Origin: Dyella_B sp035277725
GTDB lineage: Bacteria; Pseudomonadota; Gammaproteobacteria; Xanthomonadales; Rhodanobacteraceae
Length of the DNA: 14,907 nucleotides
NCBI RefSeq assembly: GCF_035277725.1
Contig: NZ_DATEJY010000183.1
Location: forward strand, 1 to 14,907
Reading direction: 5' to 3'
In this document: in pieces, positions 1 through 7,937 of the stretch
Layout: every line of letters starts with the position of its first letter
Numbering within the stretch: the first letter of the stretch is position 1
The notes under the pieces: generated by a model
The model's database searches: none
Seen by the model: only the letters and a program-made list of their open reading frames with translations
What the model was told of the DNA's origin: nothing
Position numbers and translations under genes: made by a program

Positions 1-465
1 ACGTCCAACACGCCACTCGAGCTTGCCGTCGAAGAATTGCTGCTTCAATGCAAACACGGTGAGCAGCCAGGTCTGGCCGCGGCCGTACACCTCTTGCACT
101 TGCTGATACACGCCGAGGTTGGCGTCATCGCTGAGATTGCGGCCGTTGCGGTTGGTAACGACCAGCTGGAATTCGCCGCCCTTCCATCCCCACAGCTTGT
201 GGAGGTCGAGCGTGCTGTCGAATGCCCATTGATCGGCGTAGCGCGTGGTTTGCTGCGTGCCGCCACTGAAATTGTGTGCTGCTTCGCCGGTGTAGCCGAA
301 CTTCAACGTGATGCCTTTGTCGGCGAGGCGGGTGCGTTCGCCATTCCAGTCGCCGAAGAGATACGGTGCATCGTCGGCGGCGAAGGCGGGTGTGGCGGCG
401 ACGCCTAACAGGACGGTGAAGATACGGGCGGCAGGGGATTTCTTCGAGTGATGCGGCATTTCCAT
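1..465 (-). CDS. Carbohydrate-selective porin (OprB-like), N-terminal part, cut by window edge
   Basis: The first 155 residues of an outer-membrane protein are visible; the frame is open to base 1, so the C-terminal part lies outside the window. Residues 1-29 form a signal peptide: basic KKSPAAR, hydrophobic IFTVLLGVAATP, and an AFA cleavage motif before ADDAPYL. The mature start LFGDWNGERTRLADKGI followed by strand-like LKFGYTGEAAHNFSGG resembles the opening of OprB-family carbohydrate porins (GDWxGxRxxLxxxGI). Full-length family members have roughly 400-450 residues. The ATG at 465 is chosen because GGAG (475-472) lies 6 nt upstream; a second ATG at 459 is less well spaced. The gene follows iolA on the same strand after 202 nt that hold a REP pair, so it probably has its own promoter. 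Its place beside the inositol genes suggests it lets inositol or a related polyol cross the outer membrane. That substrate is inferred from context only. Confidence 0.8.
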   Translation of the reverse strand, partial: MEMPHHSKKSPAARIFTVLLGVAATPAFAADDAPYLFGDWNGERTRLADKGITLKFGYTGEAAHNFSGGTQQTTRYADQWAFDSTLDLHKLWGWKGGEFQLVVTNRNGRNLSDDANLGVYQQVQEVYGRGQTWLLTVFALKQQFFDGKLEWRVGR

Positions 466-469
466 TGCG

Positions 470-494
470 GACTCCAACAAAAAAATGTGGAGTC
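470..494 (-). promoter_or_regulatory. Leader hairpin covering the porin ribosome binding site
   Basis: On the plus strand GACTCCA (470-476) pairs perfectly with TGGAGTC (488-494) across an 11-nt A-rich loop. In the porin mRNA this is a 7-bp stem with a U-rich loop. The 3' arm contains the GGAG Shine-Dalgarno sequence of the porin start at 465. If the stem forms, it would limit ribosome entry. The pairing is seen in the sequence; the regulatory effect is inferred. Confidence 0.45.
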
Positions 495-502
495 GATTTT
501 CC
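489..502. promoter_or_regulatory. Possible IolR operator upstream of the porin (one mismatch)
   Basis: The plus strand reads GGAG-TCGATT-TTCC, one base away from GGAA-N6-TTCC. It lies 24-37 nt upstream of the porin ATG and shares bases with the 5' arm of the leader hairpin. The same variant in the same orientation occurs upstream of iolC (7938-7951). A single short near-match in about 200 nt can arise by chance. Confidence 0.3.
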
Positions 503-580
503 CGAGGTTTTCGGTGTAATGCTTTCAGACAGGTACGAAAATAGGCCTATGGATGGTGTAGGGGATGCGCCATGAACGCA

Positions 581-649
581 CCGTAGACTGGGATGACATC
601 CCAGCATCGCCATCCACAAAAGCTGCTGGGGTTGCATCCCAGCCTACGG
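581..649. repeat. Inverted pair of REP-like palindromes downstream of iolA
   Basis: Two copies of a 25-nt unit face each other (581-605 and 625-649), sharing CCGTAG-CTGGGATG and ending CCAGC, with six differences. Each folds alone: CTGGGATG-A-CATCCCAG at 588-604, and GCTGGG/CCCAGC at 625-643. The pair starts 18 nt after the iolA stop, a usual place for REP elements at operon ends, where they can protect mRNA 3' ends or stop readthrough. There is no U-tract, so it is not a classical intrinsic terminator. A third member of the family lies at 13367-13395, at the other end of the inositol locus. The rest of the 466-667 gap is the porin leader and presumed promoter. Confidence 0.7.
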
Positions 650-667
650 CGGTGTTCGCGGAACGAA

Positions 668-2191
668 TCAATGCGTCGGCATCGCAAACTCCGGCCCGCG
701 ACTGTCTTCACTCGCCAGCCAGCGCTGCGTTACCGCCTTCTGCCGCGTATAGAAGCGCACGCCTTCCGGCCCGTGCGCATGATGATCGCCGAACAGGCTT
801 CGCTTCCAGCCGCCGAAACTATGGAACGCCATCGGCACGGGGATTGGCACGTTGATGCCGATCATGCCTACCTGCACGCGATGCGCGAATTCGCGCGCCA
901 CATGGCCGTCGCGCGTAAAGATGGCGGTGCCATTGCCGTACTCATGATCGTTGACCAGCTTGAGCGCAGCGCCGAAATCCGGCACGCGCACCACGCACAG
1001 CACGGGGCCGAAGATTTCTTCGCGATAGATGCGCATGTCCGGCCGCACGTGATCGAACAGGCTGCCGCCAAGAAAGAACCCTTGCTCGCAACCCGCCACG
1101 CGATGGCCGCGCCCATCCACCACCAGTTTGGCGCCGGCGGCGAGACCATCTTCGATATAACCGGAAATCTTGTCGCGATGCTGGGCGGTGATCACCGGAC
1201 CCATGTCGACGTGGGTGTCCATGCCGTTGCCGATACGCAAGGCCTGCACTTTCGGCGTGAGCTTGGTCACCAGTTGATCAGCGGTGGCATCGCCGACGGC
1301 CACCGCCACCGAGATGGCCATGCAGCGCTCGCCTGCCGCGCCGTAGCCGGCACCGATCAGTGCATCGGCGGCTTTTTCGATATCGGCATCCGGCATCACG
1401 ATCATGTGGTTCTTGGCGCCGCCGAGCGCCTGCACACGCTTGCCGGCGGCGGTGCCGCGCGCATAGATGTATTCGGCGATCGGCGTCGAACCCACGAAAC
1501 TTATCGCGCGAATGCCTGGGTGATCGAGCAACGCATCCACCGCCGTCTTGTCACCTTGCACCACGTTGAAGACACCATCCGGCAAGCCGGCTTCCTTCAA
1601 TAGTTCCGCCAACATCAACGGGGCGGACGGATCGCGCTCGGAAGGCTTGAGCACGAAGCTGTTGCCGCAGGCGAGCGCCATCGGGAACATCCACATCGGC
1701 ACCATCGCCGGGAAATTGAACGGTGTGATGCCGGCGCACACGCCCAACGGCTGGCGCATGGTCCAGGCGTCGATATCGCTGCCGATCTGCTCGGTGTATT
1801 CGCCTTTCAGCAACTCCGGGATGCCGCAGGCGTACTCGACCACTTCCAGGCCGCGCATCAGTTCGCCCTTGGCGTCGGAAAGCACCTTGCCGTGTTCGCG
1901 CGTGATGACAGCGGCGAGTTTGTCCATGTCGCGCTCGATCAATTCCTTGAAGCGGAACATCACGCGTGCGCGCTTCAACGGCGAGGTTTGCGACCAGCCG
2001 TGAAAGGCTTCGGCAGCCACTTTCACCGCGGCATTCACCTCGGCTGGTGTGGCCATGGCGACTGCGCCAATCACCTCGCCAGTGGCCGGATTATAGGAAG
2101 GCATGCTGGCGCCGCGCCCGGCATGGCGGCGGCCCTCGATGTAATGGCCGATGGCCTGCGGTGCAGCCGGTTGGGAAGGTTGTGCGGACAT
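668..2191 (-). CDS. iolA: CoA-acylating (methyl)malonate-semialdehyde dehydrogenase, IolA/MmsA
   Basis: This 507-residue cytosolic enzyme carries out the last step of inositol breakdown: malonate semialdehyde + NAD + CoA gives acetyl-CoA + CO2 + NADH. It is a full-length aldehyde dehydrogenase fold. TPFNFPAMVPMWMFP (156-170) carries the oxyanion Asn159, LKPSE (181-185) and FVGSTP (232-237) contact NAD, and Cys290 in GAAGERCMA is the catalytic thiol. The Glu of the usual ELGG motif is replaced (ALGGAKNH, 255-262), as expected for CoA-dependent members of this family rather than hydrolytic aldehyde dehydrogenases. AGAGGA 7 nt before the ATG fixes the start. It follows iolB after 22 nt and is probably cotranscribed. 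MmsA enzymes also act in valine breakdown, so a second role is possible; the neighbours favour inositol. Confidence 0.95.
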   Translation of the reverse strand: MSAQPSQPAAPQAIGHYIEGRRHAGRGASMPSYNPATGEVIGAVAMATPAEVNAAVKVAAEAFHGWSQTSPLKRARVMFRFKELIERDMDKLAAVITREHGKVLSDAKGELMRGLEVVEYACGIPELLKGEYTEQIGSDIDAWTMRQPLGVCAGITPFNFPAMVPMWMFPMALACGNSFVLKPSERDPSAPLMLAELLKEAGLPDGVFNVVQGDKTAVDALLDHPGIRAISFVGSTPIAEYIYARGTAAGKRVQALGGAKNHMIVMPDADIEKAADALIGAGYGAAGERCMAISVAVAVGDATADQLVTKLTPKVQALRIGNGMDTHVDMGPVITAQHRDKISGYIEDGLAAGAKLVVDGRGHRVAGCEQGFFLGGSLFDHVRPDMRIYREEIFGPVLCVVRVPDFGAALKLVNDHEYGNGTAIFTRDGHVAREFAHRVQVGMIGINVPIPVPMAFHSFGGWKRSLFGDHHAHGPEGVRFYTRQKAVTQRWLASEDSRGPEFAMPTH

Positions 2192-2213
2192 CAGTGGATC
2201 CTCTCGGAATATT

Positions 2214-3011
2214 TCAGCGTTGCATCAGCCAGTCGTGCGCCGGGTCGTTCTTGAAATGCCATGCGCGTCGCGCGCCGGCCATCACGTTGAGGTAATAGCC
2301 GCGATAGCCGTGCGGCATCACCACCGGGTGATAACCGCGCGGCACCATCACCACGTCGTGGTCGCATACCGCCATCGACTCATCCAGGTCGCGCGCGTCG
2401 GTATACACGCGCTGGAAGGCAAAGCCTTGCGGCGGATCGATGCGGTGGTAATAGGTTTCTTCCAGTGCGCTTTCCTGCGGCAACGCATCGGTGTCGTGCT
2501 TGTGCGGCGGATAGCTGGAGGAATGCGCCGCGGGCGTCACCACTTCCACCACCAGCAGCGATTCAGCGGGCTCGGATTCCGGCAGGATGTCGCAGATGTA
2601 GCGGGTGTTGGTGCCTTGGCCGCGTACCGAGCGTTTCATGCTCGTGCCCGGAATCAACCGCACGGGATGCTTGCCAATGGCCGGTGCGGTGGCCAAGGCC
2701 AGTTCCACGACGTCGTGGGCGGTGATGTCGAATGCAGTGCTGGGCGGCGCGTACACCGCATCCGGCGAGTAGGCGTCGAATACGCTGTGGCGACCGCCGA
2801 GGTTGTCGAAGGCCTGGTTGCCGGCGTGGATATCCGCGCGACCGCTCAGTATGACCAGGCAGGCTTCGCGATCCGCCGGCAAGCTGATGCGAAGGCTTTC
2901 CTTGGGTGCCAGCCGGAACGCTTCAAAGCCGACGTGCTTCCAGCCGGCGGATTCGGGCGTGACCTTGACGATCTCGCGTCCCTGCGCGTGAGCTTTGACG
3001 AGCAGGCTCAT
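2214..3011 (-). CDS. iolB: 5-deoxy-glucuronate isomerase, IolB
   Basis: IolB converts 5-deoxy-D-glucuronate, the IolD product, to 5-dehydro-2-deoxy-D-gluconate, the IolC substrate. The protein has 265 residues, the normal family size, and is a two-cupin enzyme. The C-terminal cupin carries the metal-site motif YPPHKHD (167-173) followed by LEETYYHRIDPPQGF (183-197). His170, His172 and Glu185 are likely ligands, with a later His in VPRGYHPVVMPHGY (224-237). There is no signal peptide, so it is cytosolic. AAGGGG about 7 nt before the ATG supports this start. It lies 148 nt after iolE; that gap holds a REP pair, so iolB and iolA could be expressed at a different level from iolCDE. No promoter is obvious in the gap. 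Confidence 0.95.
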   Translation of the reverse strand: MSLLVKAHAQGREIVKVTPESAGWKHVGFEAFRLAPKESLRISLPADREACLVILSGRADIHAGNQAFDNLGGRHSVFDAYSPDAVYAPPSTAFDITAHDVVELALATAPAIGKHPVRLIPGTSMKRSVRGQGTNTRYICDILPESEPAESLLVVEVVTPAAHSSSYPPHKHDTDALPQESALEETYYHRIDPPQGFAFQRVYTDARDLDESMAVCDHDVVMVPRGYHPVVMPHGYRGYYLNVMAGARRAWHFKNDPAHDWLMQR

Positions 3012-3047
3012 GCGAGTGCCCCTTGCACGCAGGCGGGCTTATTGCTC

Positions 3048-3125
3048 GTCGCCCCGGCGAAGGCCGGGGTCCAGCCACTTTGCGTCGCCAACAAGACACT
3101 GGGCCCCGGCCTTCGCCGGGGCGAC
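3048..3125. repeat. REP doublet (BIME-like) between iolE and iolB
   Basis: Two 27-nt units, 3048-3074 and 3099-3125, are inverted copies matching at 26 of 27 positions, separated by 24 nt. Each contains the hairpin CCCCGGC-CTTC-GCCGGGG or its complement. The doublet can fold as two strong short hairpins or as one long stem. It sits inside what is otherwise an operon, so it may stabilise the upstream iolCDE message or reduce transcription into iolBA. The same 14-nt hairpin core recurs at 13414-13427. Confidence 0.8.
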
Positions 3126-3159
3126 GGATCAAGGGGAACGCGCGCTGCCCGGTACGAAC

Positions 3160-4077
3160 TCATGCAACCTCCTGCCATGACGCACCATCCACCAGCGCAC
3201 GCAACGTGCGATAACCCTTCTGCGCATACGCATAACTCGGCGCCAGCGCCGGATCCTGCTCGGCTTCCACCACCATCCAGCCCTGGTAACGATTGGCGTG
3301 AAGGATGGCGACGATCGCCGCGAAATCGATCGCACCATCGCCCGGCACGGTGAACACGCCGTTCAATACCGAGTCGAGAAAACTCCACTGGCGGTTGCGG
3401 GCATGCCGCACGATGGCGGGTCGCACGTCCTTGCAATGCACATGGCAGACGCGATCGATGTGCTTGCTGAGCACCGCTATCGGATCGCCGCCGCCGAAAT
3501 ACGCATGGCCGCTGTCGAACAACAGGCCGAGCTCTTCGCCGGTGTGGAGCATCAAGCGATCGATATCGGTCGGCGCTTCCACATAGGCACCCATGTGATG
3601 GTGATAGGCCAACCGCACGCCATGGTCGAGCAGATGGCGGCTGAAAGCGGTGAGCCGTTCGCCGTAGCGCTTGAAGGCATCGTCGTCGCGAAAGTGCGGC
3701 CGCTTGCTCAGCGGTATGCGGCGTTCGCCCTGGATCGAATCGGCGACTTCGCCATACACCATCACCTTGCAGCCGTTCTCGGCGAGCAGGCGCAGATGCG
3801 GCGCCACGGCGGCGATTTCCTCTTCGACAGATCGCCCAGCGAGATGTCCCGAATACCAGCCGGAGACAACCTCCAGCCCGTAGCCGGCCATCAGCTGGCG
3901 CAGCGCTGCAGGCTCGCGCGGAAACTTGTTGCCGAGTTCGAAGCCTTGATAGCCGATCTCGCGTCCTTCGCTGAGTGCCGTCGATAACGGCGTTTCGCCA
4001 CCCAGCGAAGGCAGGTCGTCATTGCTCCAGCCGATCGGATTGATGCCGATCTTCACGTTGAAACCGTCATGCGTCAT
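3160..4077 (-). CDS. iolE: Myo-inosose-2 dehydratase, IolE
   Basis: IolE dehydrates scyllo-inosose (2-keto-myo-inositol) to the trihydroxy-cyclohexane-dione used by IolD. The chosen start gives 305 residues, usual for the family, in a xylose-isomerase-like TIM barrel. Family motifs are INPIGWSNDD (12-21), GFELGNKFP (45-53), LAYHHHMGAYVE (156-167), LLFDSGHAYFGGGDP (185-199), HVHCKDVRP (212-220) and VVEAEQDP (269-276). Their acidic and His residues (Glu167, Asp188, His214, Glu271) are probable metal ligands. The ATG at 4077 is preferred because the protein then begins just before the conserved KIGINPIGW and AGG lies 8 nt upstream. A further ATG in frame at 4122 would add 15 unconserved residues and has no ribosome binding site. 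The start overlaps the end of iolD by 11 nt, which suggests translational coupling. Confidence 0.93.
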   Translation of the reverse strand: MTHDGFNVKIGINPIGWSNDDLPSLGGETPLSTALSEGREIGYQGFELGNKFPREPAALRQLMAGYGLEVVSGWYSGHLAGRSVEEEIAAVAPHLRLLAENGCKVMVYGEVADSIQGERRIPLSKRPHFRDDDAFKRYGERLTAFSRHLLDHGVRLAYHHHMGAYVEAPTDIDRLMLHTGEELGLLFDSGHAYFGGGDPIAVLSKHIDRVCHVHCKDVRPAIVRHARNRQWSFLDSVLNGVFTVPGDGAIDFAAIVAILHANRYQGWMVVEAEQDPALAPSYAYAQKGYRTLRALVDGASWQEVA

Positions 4078-5956
4078 GAGACTTGCCTGGGTAGGGATGT
4101 TGCCGCTGCTTGGCTGTTTCATAGTCGCGCCGTGCGGCGCGGACGGCGTCGCGTTCGGAGACTTCAGGCACGGCCACCTCCCACCAGGCGCCGCCGGTTT
4201 CGGTGGTGCGCCGGTGATCGGTGTCGATGGCGATCAGGTACGTACGTGTGGAGGCACGTGCACGCACCAGCGCCTGTTCCAGTTCGACAATGCTGTGCAC
4301 GTGTTCGGCCTCTGCGCCCATGGCACGGGCATGCGCGGCGAAGTCGATCATCGGTGCACCGTCGGCGCCCTGCAGGCAATCGGCGAGCATGTTGTTGAAG
4401 GGCGCGCCGCCGCAGGCTTGTTGCAAGCGATTGATGCAGCCGAAGCCGCGGTTGTCCAGCACCACGATGATCAGCTTCAGGCCGAGCATCACCGAGGTGG
4501 CGATTTCTGCATTGAGCATCAGGTAACTGCCGTCGCCCAGCATCACGATCACTTCGCGCTCGGGCTTGGCCATCTTCACACCCAGGCCGCCGGCGATCTC
4601 ATAACCCATGCAGGAGTAGCCGTACTCCATGTGGTAGCCGCCAGGCGTATCGGTGCGCCACAGTTTTTCCAGTTCCGCCGGTAGGGTGCCGGCCGCGCAC
4701 ACGACGATGTCATGGCGGGCGGAATCGGCATGCGAACGCTGCACGGCGCCGATGACTTCGCCGTCGTAAGGCAGCGTGCCGGCGGGGAGTTCGCGGCGCG
4801 AGGTGATGTCATCCACGGTGTGGCGCCATGCCTGCGCCAGGTGTTGAGCGCGCGCCTGCCAGCTTGCATCGCCGCGCCACGCGCCGAGCGCAGTGGAAAG
4901 CGTTTCCAAGCCCAGGCGCGCATCGGCCAGCACCCGGGTGTCGCCACCTTTCAATGCGTCGTAACCGTTGACGTTGAGCGTGATGATGCGCGCACGGGTG
5001 TAAAGCGCGTTCGAGCCGGTGGTGAAATCCTGCAGGCGCGTGCCGACGGCAAGTACCACGTCCGCTTCGGCCAGCAACTCGTTCGCAGCGGTGGAGCCGC
5101 ATACGCCCGCGGGGCCCAGTTGCAAGCGATGCTGCCAGGGCAGCGTGCCTTTGCCGGCCTGCGTTTCGGCCACCGGCACGCCATGCGTTTCGGCGAAGCG
5201 GCGCACGGCATCGCTGGCTTGCGCATACAGCGCGCCGCCGCCCGCGATCAGCACGGGATGCTTTGCGCCGCGCAGCGTTTGCGCGGCAGCGATGATGTCT
5301 TCCTGTGCAGGCGGAAGGCGGCGAAACTTGTGCACCCGCGAGGCGAAAAAGGCTTCGGGCCAATCGAAGGCTTCGGCTTGCACGTCTTGCGGAAGCGCGA
5401 GCGTCACCGGACCGCACAAGGCGGCATCGGTCAGCACGTGCAACGCGCGGGGCAGGGCGGTGAGCAATTGCTCGGGTCTGACGATGCGATCGAAATAGCG
5501 CGAGACGGGGCGCAGGCAATCGTTGACGCTGGCGGTGCCGTCGCCGAAATGCTCCAACTGCTGCAGCACTGGATCGGGCGCGCGCGACACGAAAATATCG
5601 CCCGGCAACAGCAACACCGGCAAGCGATTGACGTGCGCCAGCGCGGCCGACGTCACCAGATTGGTGGCGCCCGGGCCGATCGACGTCGTCACGGCCATCA
5701 TGCGTCGACGCATATGCGCCTTGGCATACGCAATAGCGGCGTTCGCCATGGCCTGTTCGTTGTGCGCGCGATAGGTCGGCAACTGCTCGCGATGTTGATA
5801 GAGCGCCTCGCCCAATCCCGCCACGTTGCCGTGGCCGAAGATAGCGAAGACGCCGCCGAACAGCGGCAGCAATTCGCCGCTTCCCTCATCGCGCATCTGC
5901 TGCGCGGCGAGGTAGCGCACGAGTGCCTGGGACATGGTCAATCGCACGCGGTTCAC
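4067..5956 (-). CDS. iolD: 3D-(3,5/4)-trihydroxycyclohexane-1,2-dione acylhydrolase, IolD (ThDP-dependent)
   Basis: IolD hydrolytically opens the cyclohexane-dione ring to give 5-deoxy-glucuronate. The protein has 629 residues and the three-domain thiamine-diphosphate enzyme layout. The N-terminal domain holds the cofactor-activating Glu67 in YRAHNEQAMANAA and the IolD-like FGGVFAIFGHGNVAGLGEAL (33-52). The C-terminal domain has the ThDP/Mg motif GDGS (474-477) closing at Asn502 in LDNRGFGCINRLQQ. The start is GTG at 5956: GGAG lies 7 nt upstream, and the GTG overlaps the iolC stop as GTGA (4 nt), a classic coupling arrangement. An in-frame ATG at 5935 is the alternative. No residue needed for activity looks lost. 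Confidence 0.95.
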   Translation of the reverse strand: MNRVRLTMSQALVRYLAAQQMRDEGSGELLPLFGGVFAIFGHGNVAGLGEALYQHREQLPTYRAHNEQAMANAAIAYAKAHMRRRMMAVTTSIGPGATNLVTSAALAHVNRLPVLLLPGDIFVSRAPDPVLQQLEHFGDGTASVNDCLRPVSRYFDRIVRPEQLLTALPRALHVLTDAALCGPVTLALPQDVQAEAFDWPEAFFASRVHKFRRLPPAQEDIIAAAQTLRGAKHPVLIAGGGALYAQASDAVRRFAETHGVPVAETQAGKGTLPWQHRLQLGPAGVCGSTAANELLAEADVVLAVGTRLQDFTTGSNALYTRARIITLNVNGYDALKGGDTRVLADARLGLETLSTALGAWRGDASWQARAQHLAQAWRHTVDDITSRRELPAGTLPYDGEVIGAVQRSHADSARHDIVVCAAGTLPAELEKLWRTDTPGGYHMEYGYSCMGYEIAGGLGVKMAKPEREVIVMLGDGSYLMLNAEIATSVMLGLKLIIVVLDNRGFGCINRLQQACGGAPFNNMLADCLQGADGAPMIDFAAHARAMGAEAEHVHSIVELEQALVRARASTRTYLIAIDTDHRRTTETGGAWWEVAVPEVSERDAVRAARRDYETAKQRQHPYPGKSHDA

Positions 5957-7899
5957 GCGGCCACTCCTTTGGCTTGGTGCACGCTGCTGCGCGCCTGCTG
6001 CCAGAGGGTTGCCAGCTTGGTGAACTGTTGCGCGGCGCGTTCGATCAGTGCGGCGTCGCCAATCTCACCGGTCAGCCATGCGCGGGCCGGTTCGTAGAAC
6101 AAGCTGCGTCCCACGGCAAAGCCGCGGCAGCTTGTGCTGTGTGCGGCAGCGGCAAAACCTTCCGCCAATTCCGCGAATGGTGCGTTGAGGCCAAGCAACA
6201 CCACGCCGCGGCAATACGGATCGCGTTCGGCGATCAACGCATCAATGGCCACCCAGTCTGTCGCGGACAGAGGTTTGAGTTTCCACCATTCCGGACGAAT
6301 GCCGAGGTTGTAGAGGCGTTTCATCGCGCGCAGCACGCGCTCGCCCGGCGTACCGATGGCAGCAGGATTCGCAGGCGGAATGATTTCCAGCAGCAGCTCA
6401 TGGCCGCTCTGCCTTACCGCCGCGTAGAGCGCGTGCAATTGCGTTTCCTGCTCTAGCCGCGATTCGGCATCGCCGTCCGGATCGAATTGCACCAGGCATT
6501 TCACCACGTGCTCGCGCGGCCACTGCGCCAGCTGACTGCCGATCGAGCGGCCGTATTCGAATTCCAGCGGATTCGATCCTGGCATTTCCACCGGACGGCC
6601 CACCCACCAGCCGCGTCCGGTGGCGGCATGCAGCGCCTCTTCACCATAGCGTTGATCGATCAGCACGCCGACGCGATGCTGCAGGCCGAGTTCGCGCTCC
6701 GCTTTCGCTAAAGCTTCCACCAGCAGTTGCTTAAGAGGCGGCAAGCGCGCTTCGTCGGCGTCGCACTCGCAGGCCAGATCGTAGAACTGACTGCGATGAT
6801 CGAAGGCAAAGATGTGCAGATCGTTCCACACCGGACGCGCCACGCTGACGCGATGCAGATGCGCCAGCTCCTCGTCCTGATCTGGCCGCTGCAGGCGATC
6901 GGCATTGGCAAGGAAATAATCCAGCTCCGCGCGGCTCGGCATGGCCGGCGCGCAGGCATGCCGGGAAACCACCATCGCCCCGCAGGCATTGGCGTAAGCG
7001 CAACTGCGCTCGATACCTTCGTCGCGCAACCAGCCATATAGAAAGCCCGCCATGAAGGCATCGCCTGCACCGAGTACGTTGAGTACTTCCACGCGTGTGC
7101 CGCGATAGGTGGGAGCCGCATCGATGCTGGCAGGCACCTCGGCTTCGATCACGCTGCAACCCCGCTCGCCGCGCTTCACCACCAGGGTGGCGCGGGTGAT
7201 GGCGCGCACCGCGCGCAATGCGGCAATCAGATCGCGACTGCCGCCGGCAATATGGAATTCTTCCTCCGTGCCAATCACCAGGTCGAACTGCGGCAGGATG
7301 CCTTGCAGATGCGCGGTAACGCCGTTGTCGGCGATGAAGCGTGTTTCACCATCGCCACGGCCGGTAAGGCCCCACAGTACCGGGCGATAGTCGATATCCA
7401 GCACCGTGCGCACGCCATGCTTGCGTGCAAAGGCCAACGCCTTGCTGCTGGCCGCGTGCACCCACGGTGTAGAGAAATGCGTGCCGGTGATGGCGAGTGC
7501 GCGACTGGAGGCGATGAAGTTTTCATCGATGTCGGCTTCGTCGATCGCCATGTCCGCACAGTTTTCGCGGTAGAAGATCAGCGGAAACGTGTCGCGATCC
7601 TTGATGCCGAGCAACACCAGGGCGGTGAGGCGTTCGCGATCGATGCTGACCTGGCTTGTGTCGCAACCTTCGCGCTGCAGCGTTTCGAGCAGGAAGCGGC
7701 CCATGTGGTCATCGCCGACGCGGCTCAGCATCGCGGTACGCAGGCCAAGGCGCGCGGTGCCGAACGCCGCGTTGGCGGATGAGCCGCCGAGGTATTTGGC
7801 GAAGCTGGTGGCGTCTTCCAGGCGCGCGCCGGGTTGTTGCGCGTAGAGATCGACGGCCAGGCGGCCGAGGCAGATGAGGTCGTAGGTGCGTTCGTTCAT
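5953..7899 (-). CDS. iolC: Fused 5-dehydro-2-deoxygluconokinase / DUF2090 putative phosphate aldolase, long IolC
   Basis: This 648-residue protein is about twice the length of a kinase-only IolC. Residues 1 to about 335 are a PfkB sugar kinase: GGSSANAAFGTARLG (38-52) with VGDDHMG (61-67), and the ATP/catalytic motif NVLGAGDAFMAGF (274-286) with Asp280 as base. It phosphorylates 5-dehydro-2-deoxy-D-gluconate. Residues from about 355 to the end form a DUF2090 domain, starting LHIFAFDHRSQFYDL and containing VGVLIDQRYG and WWKLKPLS. In many proteobacteria this domain is annotated as the aldolase that replaces IolJ, giving DHAP and malonate semialdehyde; no iolJ is present here. The ATG at 7899 suits the family start (ERTYDLICLGRLAVDLYA) but has no clear Shine-Dalgarno (GCCGAGC precedes it). 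It is probably the first gene of an iolCDE(BA) unit, 403 nt beyond the transporter. Confidence 0.95.
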   Translation of the reverse strand: MNERTYDLICLGRLAVDLYAQQPGARLEDATSFAKYLGGSSANAAFGTARLGLRTAMLSRVGDDHMGRFLLETLQREGCDTSQVSIDRERLTALVLLGIKDRDTFPLIFYRENCADMAIDEADIDENFIASSRALAITGTHFSTPWVHAASSKALAFARKHGVRTVLDIDYRPVLWGLTGRGDGETRFIADNGVTAHLQGILPQFDLVIGTEEEFHIAGGSRDLIAALRAVRAITRATLVVKRGERGCSVIEAEVPASIDAAPTYRGTRVEVLNVLGAGDAFMAGFLYGWLRDEGIERSCAYANACGAMVVSRHACAPAMPSRAELDYFLANADRLQRPDQDEELAHLHRVSVARPVWNDLHIFAFDHRSQFYDLACECDADEARLPPLKQLLVEALAKAERELGLQHRVGVLIDQRYGEEALHAATGRGWWVGRPVEMPGSNPLEFEYGRSIGSQLAQWPREHVVKCLVQFDPDGDAESRLEQETQLHALYAAVRQSGHELLLEIIPPANPAAIGTPGERVLRAMKRLYNLGIRPEWWKLKPLSATDWVAIDALIAERDPYCRGVVLLGLNAPFAELAEGFAAAAHSTSCRGFAVGRSLFYEPARAWLTGEIGDAALIERAAQQFTKLATLWQQARSSVHQAKGVAA

Positions 7900-7937
7900 G
7901 GCTCGGCGTGCCGGGTGGTCTGAGTATTTGAGCTTGG

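Noticed and set aside
541..550. Perfect 10-bp palindrome ATAGGCCTAT upstream of the porin
   Set aside because: It is too short and isolated to assign a role; no second copy was seen in the window.
593..1603. 336-codon open frame on the plus strand opposite iolA
   Set aside because: It is rich in His, Arg and Ala with no domain, which is typical of the strand opposite a GC-rich gene; iolA on the other strand is certain.
2151..3353. 400-codon open frame on the plus strand opposite iolB and crossing the REP doublet
   Set aside because: It spans the iolA start, iolB, an intergenic repeat and part of iolE without any domain; it is an antisense artefact.
4712..6097. 461-codon open frame on the plus strand opposite iolD and the end of iolC
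   Set aside because: It has low-complexity composition and no recognisable family; it lies wholly over well-conserved genes on the other strand.
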